Assembly: GCA_016946835.1 (NCBI GenBank)
Contig: JACVTC010000001.1
Span: 3,667,501 to 3,731,500 of the forward strand
Direction of reading: 5' to 3'
Source: Neocallimastix lanati (nom. inval.)
Taxonomy: Eukaryota; Neocallimastigomycota; Neocallimastigomycetes; Neocallimastigales; Neocallimastigaceae
Length of the DNA stretch: 64,000 nucleotides
This document shows positions 60,360 through 64,000 of the stretch, one piece after another. How positions within the stretch are numbered: the first letter of the stretch is position 1; each line of letters starts with the position of its first letter. The translations under genes and the position numbers were made by a program. The notes beneath the pieces were generated by a model. The model ran no database searches and was not told the origin of the DNA. It was given only the letters and a program-made list of their open reading frames with translations.

Positions 60360-61431
60360 AACTATTTAATTTTATATTTTTAATATAAGGATAAATTATA
60401 TGATCGAAATATCTTTTATTATTTTATTCTTTTATTTTCGATCATTAGATTAGATTAGAAAATCGGTTAATTAAGATTTTTTCCAATTACTTTTTAGAAG
60501 TAATCGGTTTTACTTAATTAATGCGATGATCGATATGGATAGAATATCGATCGAAAACTTATCTAGGTTTTTCTATCTAATCTTTTCCTAGATAAGAGAT
60601 TTGTTAAGATTAGAAAACCCTTTCTTATTTAATCTTATTTTCATAAAAAAATATAAATAAGGCTCTTGAGTTCTCTTTGAGAAATCAAGAGTTATTATTA
60701 TAAAAAACATAGTTATAATAGTAACATTTTTATATTTTTAACTTTAATAAATTAATAAAAATATTTTATTCAAAAACATATTTTTAAGATCAATTTATAC
60801 AAACAATTCTTCTCTTACATTTTGTGTTATTATTATAATTAATTTTATAATAAACTCTACATTAAAGGTAAAAAAATTTATTTTATTTTATTTTCTCAAC
60901 TTAATGAATTAGTCGTTAAGTTGTAGTTAATAATTCTATTTTGAGTTAGTTCTTAATAGAATTATTACAATAATAACTCTTCTTAGATTAGCTTAGGGTT
61001 AGATAAAATGTGAAAAAATTTTAGAATAGTGTAACATTGGAAATTTTATTAGTGAATTAGTCTATTGAAATTATATATATTAGAATACAATAATAATATA
61101 TAGCTAGAGTGGCACAAAAAAAAAAAAAAAAAAAAAAAAAATTTTTTTTATTAGCAATTTTGATTGAAAAAAAAAAAAAAAATTATATTAAAAAAAAAAA
61201 AAAAAAATTTATATTAAAAAAAAAAAATTTTTTTTAATAGTTAATAATAGAATAATAAATTAATATTATAGAATAGTTTTAGATTATAATAATTTAATTA
61301 AAATAATTTTAGAATAAATATAATAATATATAATAGATTAGAATTATTTTAATAATTTAGAATTAATAGTATTATAGAATAATAAATAATTTTAGATAAT
61401 ATAATTAAGAATAGAAAGAATAATTTAAAAT

Positions 61432-61435
<4 letters not shown>

Positions 61436-61486
<51 letters not shown>
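61436..61486. repeat. 51-base A homopolymer
   Basis: The longest single-base run in the window, inside the putative leader; likely unstable and hard to sequence. Confidence 0.95.
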
Positions 61487-61488
<2 letters not shown>

Positions 61489-62304
61489 ATAATAATAATA
61501 AATAAATAAAGAAATAAATAAAAACATTAAAAAATAAATTAAAAATAACAAACTGAGAAGGTAATAATACCTTCATATATAGAGTTAGCCATCTAATTGG
61601 GGATGGTGAGTACATTTTTAGGTAGTAATAAAGGAAAGGTCTCCTTTTCCTATACCGTAGCGGTTTGTACTGTACGGAAATGCAGTATTTCACGTGAAAG
61701 TATAGGTTATCCGAATGTAGCTCTAGCGAATAAGGAACTCTTGGTCACCGAAGGCCTCGAGGTTCTTCAATATTATGTATTGAAGTAAAATTATATAGTT
61801 TTAATTTTAATAATGGGTTTTAACAGTTTGTTTATCCCAAACAAAATTGGTTATAGCAGTTATGTTTTTTTATGCTTGATTATATAAAACTGCTATGGAA
61901 AACATAAAATATTTTTTTTATGTTTTAATGGATCACTTTTGCCGGTTTTTGAATGTTGTAAGGCATAAGAAAGTGATATTGAATTTTTATTAAAATAATA
62001 CTAAATATTGTATTTATGCAGAAGTTTATAATAAAGGATAAGTTTATAATAATATTTTGTTAATCATTTTAATTTAATTTCCAAGTACGTAGTTGACCGT
62101 TACTGGTAGGCTGTAACATTAGACCTACACCTCAGCCTTTTGGTTGATAAACCAAATGAACGGTAACACGGGAAGGAAGAAATTAAAGTGTATTCTATAA
62201 AATATTTATTAATCAAAATCCTTATTATAATTCTTAATTTTGTGTAATAAAAATGTCCATTTTGTTAACTCTATCCTATTTTTATCTATACTAAAGGCAC
62301 AAAA

Positions 62305-64000
62305 ATGGATTTCAATAGTAATAAACAAGCAATTTCCTCAAGTGAAGTTAATAATTCCTATCTCCATGATGAAAATGCATCCAAACTTATTACTGCAATT
62401 GCTGACTTCATTCCTGCTTTCTTTTCTCCTAATGGTGTCCTCCAAAAGGAAAATGAAAGCAATAAACTAAATATATTAGAAATTTTAATTCAAAGTGAAG
62501 ATTTCTTTAAGGAGCATCCAAATTCTTTTCAAAAGGATGAACTAAAAAGTTCTTTTGTTATTAATAAACTTACTGGTACCGCCAGAAAATGGGGTCTTTC
62601 TCTTTTAACTGATGGTACTCTAAAGAACCTTGAATTTAGTAAGTTTAAGAAGCTCTTACTGGATAACTTTGATATTGGGAATGAAAGGAAGCAAAAATAT
62701 GTCATCATGGAAAAGTTATGGAAATTGAAACAACTTCAACTAGGAAATGTTGCTGAATATACTATTGAATTTCGGAGATTGGCTGGACGTTTAGGATGGC
62801 CCGACGAAGTTTTAATTGATATAATCGGTAAGGGTCTACTTGACAAAGTCCGCGAAGAGTTTGATAAACTCGAAAAGCCATCTACTCTTTTTGAAGCTAC
62901 CAACATTATTATTGGAATTGATAAGAAGTGTTTTTTGGAAAGTCGTCTACGCCACAATCAAAAAAATAAATTTAATGGAAAAATGTCGTTTCATAGGAAG
63001 AGAAACGATTTACTAAAATCAGAAAAGAATTCTAAACATTCTCATTTCAGAAAAAATAAGTCTAAAAACGACATACTTTCAGCAAATTACACCCCGAATA
63101 TTAAAACAACAATCACAACTACCTTCTACCTTGATATTAATGGAAGAAATATTAAGGCAAATCTATTAATTGATTCGGGTTCTGCCAGAAGTTTTATTTG
63201 TAAAAACTTCGCAAATTCTAATAGATTACCTGTGTTAGGACTCAATTCCCAAATCAACATCCAACTTCCTAATGGGAAAAGTATGAATATCAGACAAACT
63301 ACTAAGCCCCTTAAATTAAAATTTATGGATCATAAGGAAACTTTTGAATTCTGCATTGCTAATCTATCTCTTCAGGGCATTAATGGTATTCTTGGAAGGG
63401 ATTGGTTATCCGTTCACAATCCTTTCATCGATTATAAAAATAATAGAATCTACTTCCTTGGTAGATACTGTGGCTCACATTGCCCATCCTCCAAAAGTAA
63501 TAAGTTTTTTAATCAAAATAAAAATATTACTGCTTCAATGTTGGAGAATTCAGAAGAAGATTCAGTATTACCAAATTCGGCTTTCGATACAGATATCTCA
63601 GATTCTGATTTATGTGCTGCAATGATTAATTCAGAAGAAGTAAACACTGACGTTCAGGGAAAAGAAGAGATTATTAATAAATACTATTCGGATCTTAAAA
63701 TAGTATTTGAAAAGAAACAAGCTGAGAACTTACCACCTCATCGTGACTATGATATTGCTATTGAGCTTATTCCTGGTGGACAACTTTATTTTGGTCCAAT
63801 ATACTCTCTTACTGTACAAGAACTTAAAGCTTTAAAGGATTATATTAAGGAAAACTTAAAAAAGAAATTCATTAGGAAGTCAAAATCACCAGCAGGTGCT
63901 CCTATATTATTTGTAATGAAACGCGATGGTACCCTTAGACTCTGTGTAGATTATCGCCGATTAAATGCTATCACAATCCGTAATAGCTACCCAATTCCAA
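62305..64000 (+). CDS. Ty3/gypsy gag-pol, second lineage, 5' part
   Basis: Open from the ATG at 62305 to the window end (565 codons). Gag occupies about 1-235 ([16 protein letters not shown], then [20 protein letters not shown]). A basic region follows ([20 protein letters not shown]), then the aspartic protease [11 protein letters not shown] with its GILGRDWL partner, an acidic spacer, and the start of reverse transcriptase ([51 protein letters not shown]). The last part is very close to the RT start of the 47-54 kb element (VDYRKLNEMTIRNSYPLP), but gag is quite different, so it is a separate lineage. The rest lies right of the window. No break seen in the visible part. Confidence 0.88.
   Translation, partial: MDFNSNKQAISSSEVNNSYLHDENASKLITAIADFIPAFFSPNGVLQKENESNKLNILEILIQSEDFFKEHPNSFQKDELKSSFVINKLTGTARKWGLSLLTDGTLKNLEFSKFKKLLLDNFDIGNERKQKYVIMEKLWKLKQLQLGNVAEYTIEFRRLAGRLGWPDEVLIDIIGKGLLDKVREEFDKLEKPSTLFEATNIIIGIDKKCFLESRLRHNQKNKFNGKMSFHRKRNDLLKSEKNSKHSHFRKNKSKNDILSANYTPNIKTTITTTFYLDINGRNIKANLLIDSGSARSFICKNFANSNRLPVLGLNSQINIQLPNGKSMNIRQTTKPLKLKFMDHKETFEFCIANLSLQGINGILGRDWLSVHNPFIDYKNNRIYFLGRYCGSHCPSSKSNKFFNQNKNITASMLENSEEDSVLPNSAFDTDISDSDLCAAMINSEEVNTDVQGKEEIINKYYSDLKIVFEKKQAENLPPHRDYDIAIELIPGGQLYFGPIYSLTVQELKALKDYIKENLKKKFIRKSKSPAGAPILFVMKRDGTLRLCVDYRRLNAITIRNSYPIP

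Larger units (their letters stand above)
60131..62304 (+). other. Probable 5' LTR and leader of the right-edge Ty3 element
   Basis: 60.38-61.03 kb is less repetitive and LTR-like: hairpins (AGATTAGAAAATCGG region), a TATA-like TATAAATAAG at 60650 and an end GTGTAACA at about 61031. 61.55-62.28 kb is a structured, G+C-richer leader with hairpins (CTTCAATATTATGTATTGAAG near 61766; TTTGGTTGATAAACCAAA near 62139; ATAGCAGTT against AACTGCTAT at 61.85-61.9 kb). A perfect splice-donor-like GTGAGTAC lies at 61605. The matching 3' LTR is outside the window, so the limits cannot be fixed. The 63-codon frame at 61597 is probably chance. Confidence 0.35.

Noticed and set aside
61597-61788. 63-residue frame in the leader of the right-edge element
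   Set aside because: No similarity recognised; sits in a structured non-coding leader.
62096-62115. tRNA-iMet primer site (TGGTAGG) for the right-edge element
   Set aside because: Only about six bases match and no LTR end precedes it.

Overview
The window reads as a nuclear scaffold of an anaerobic gut fungus (Neocallimastigomycota; Piromyces, Neocallimastix or Anaeromyces type). Intergenic DNA is almost pure A+T, with very long A/T homopolymers and simple repeats. Spliced genes use short GTATGT-type introns. A large ABCA transporter, a secreted esterase resembling those of rumen bacteria, a cysteine-rich membrane protein, chromodomain Ty3/gypsy elements and a FLYWCH-MULE transposase fit this phylum. 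Other very A+T-rich eukaryotes such as Dictyostelium are not excluded from sequence alone.

Left half (about 1-33 kb). A gene-poor desert holds one intronless secreted esterase (3.6-5.0 kb, minus), a broken cysteine-rich membrane protein gene (18.1-18.8 kb, minus), a possible small two-helix membrane protein (19.8-20.0 kb, minus) and an intact three-exon ABCA-type ABC transporter (25.5-31.0 kb, plus). Between them lie microsatellites, an apparently perfect 245-bp tandem duplication, a MITE with clear terminal inverted repeats and two long palindromes.

Right half (about 33-64 kb). This is a graveyard of mobile elements with clear layering. A decayed second ABCA gene (minus, 40.3-45.75 kb) is split by an inverted pair of LTR-like repeats enclosing a Ty3-like gag fossil. 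Its 5' end abuts a Ty1/copia fossil (45.76-56.62 kb). That fossil was hit twice by one Ty3/gypsy chromovirus family. The first insertion is now a solo LTR (46.09-46.83 kb, TSD TCCAC). The second is a whole-looking, very young element (47.23-54.27 kb, TSD CAATA, LTRs identical by eye, one long gag-pol frame on the minus strand). Three more LTR copies or parts of this family are scattered from 35 to 43.4 kb.

Downstream, a FLYWCH-MULE transposase gene (57.55-60.13 kb) carries a 1.34-kb LTR element with no coding capacity (58.72-60.06 kb, TSD ATTTG, identical 374-bp LTRs). This TRIM-like element holds a tRNA-like segment in each LTR, with box A, box B and a following T run. A degraded relative at 37.1-37.7 kb lacks exactly that 57-bp segment. 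The arrangement recalls the 5S-bearing Cassandra TRIMs of plants and is the most unusual thing in the window. The right edge enters a different Ty3/gypsy gag-pol gene (62.3 kb onward), still open at the end.

Functional genes are therefore few: the esterase (plant-wall or ester breakdown outside the cell) and the ABCA transporter (membrane lipid or hydrophobic-substrate transport). They are unlinked in function. The rest is repeat biology.
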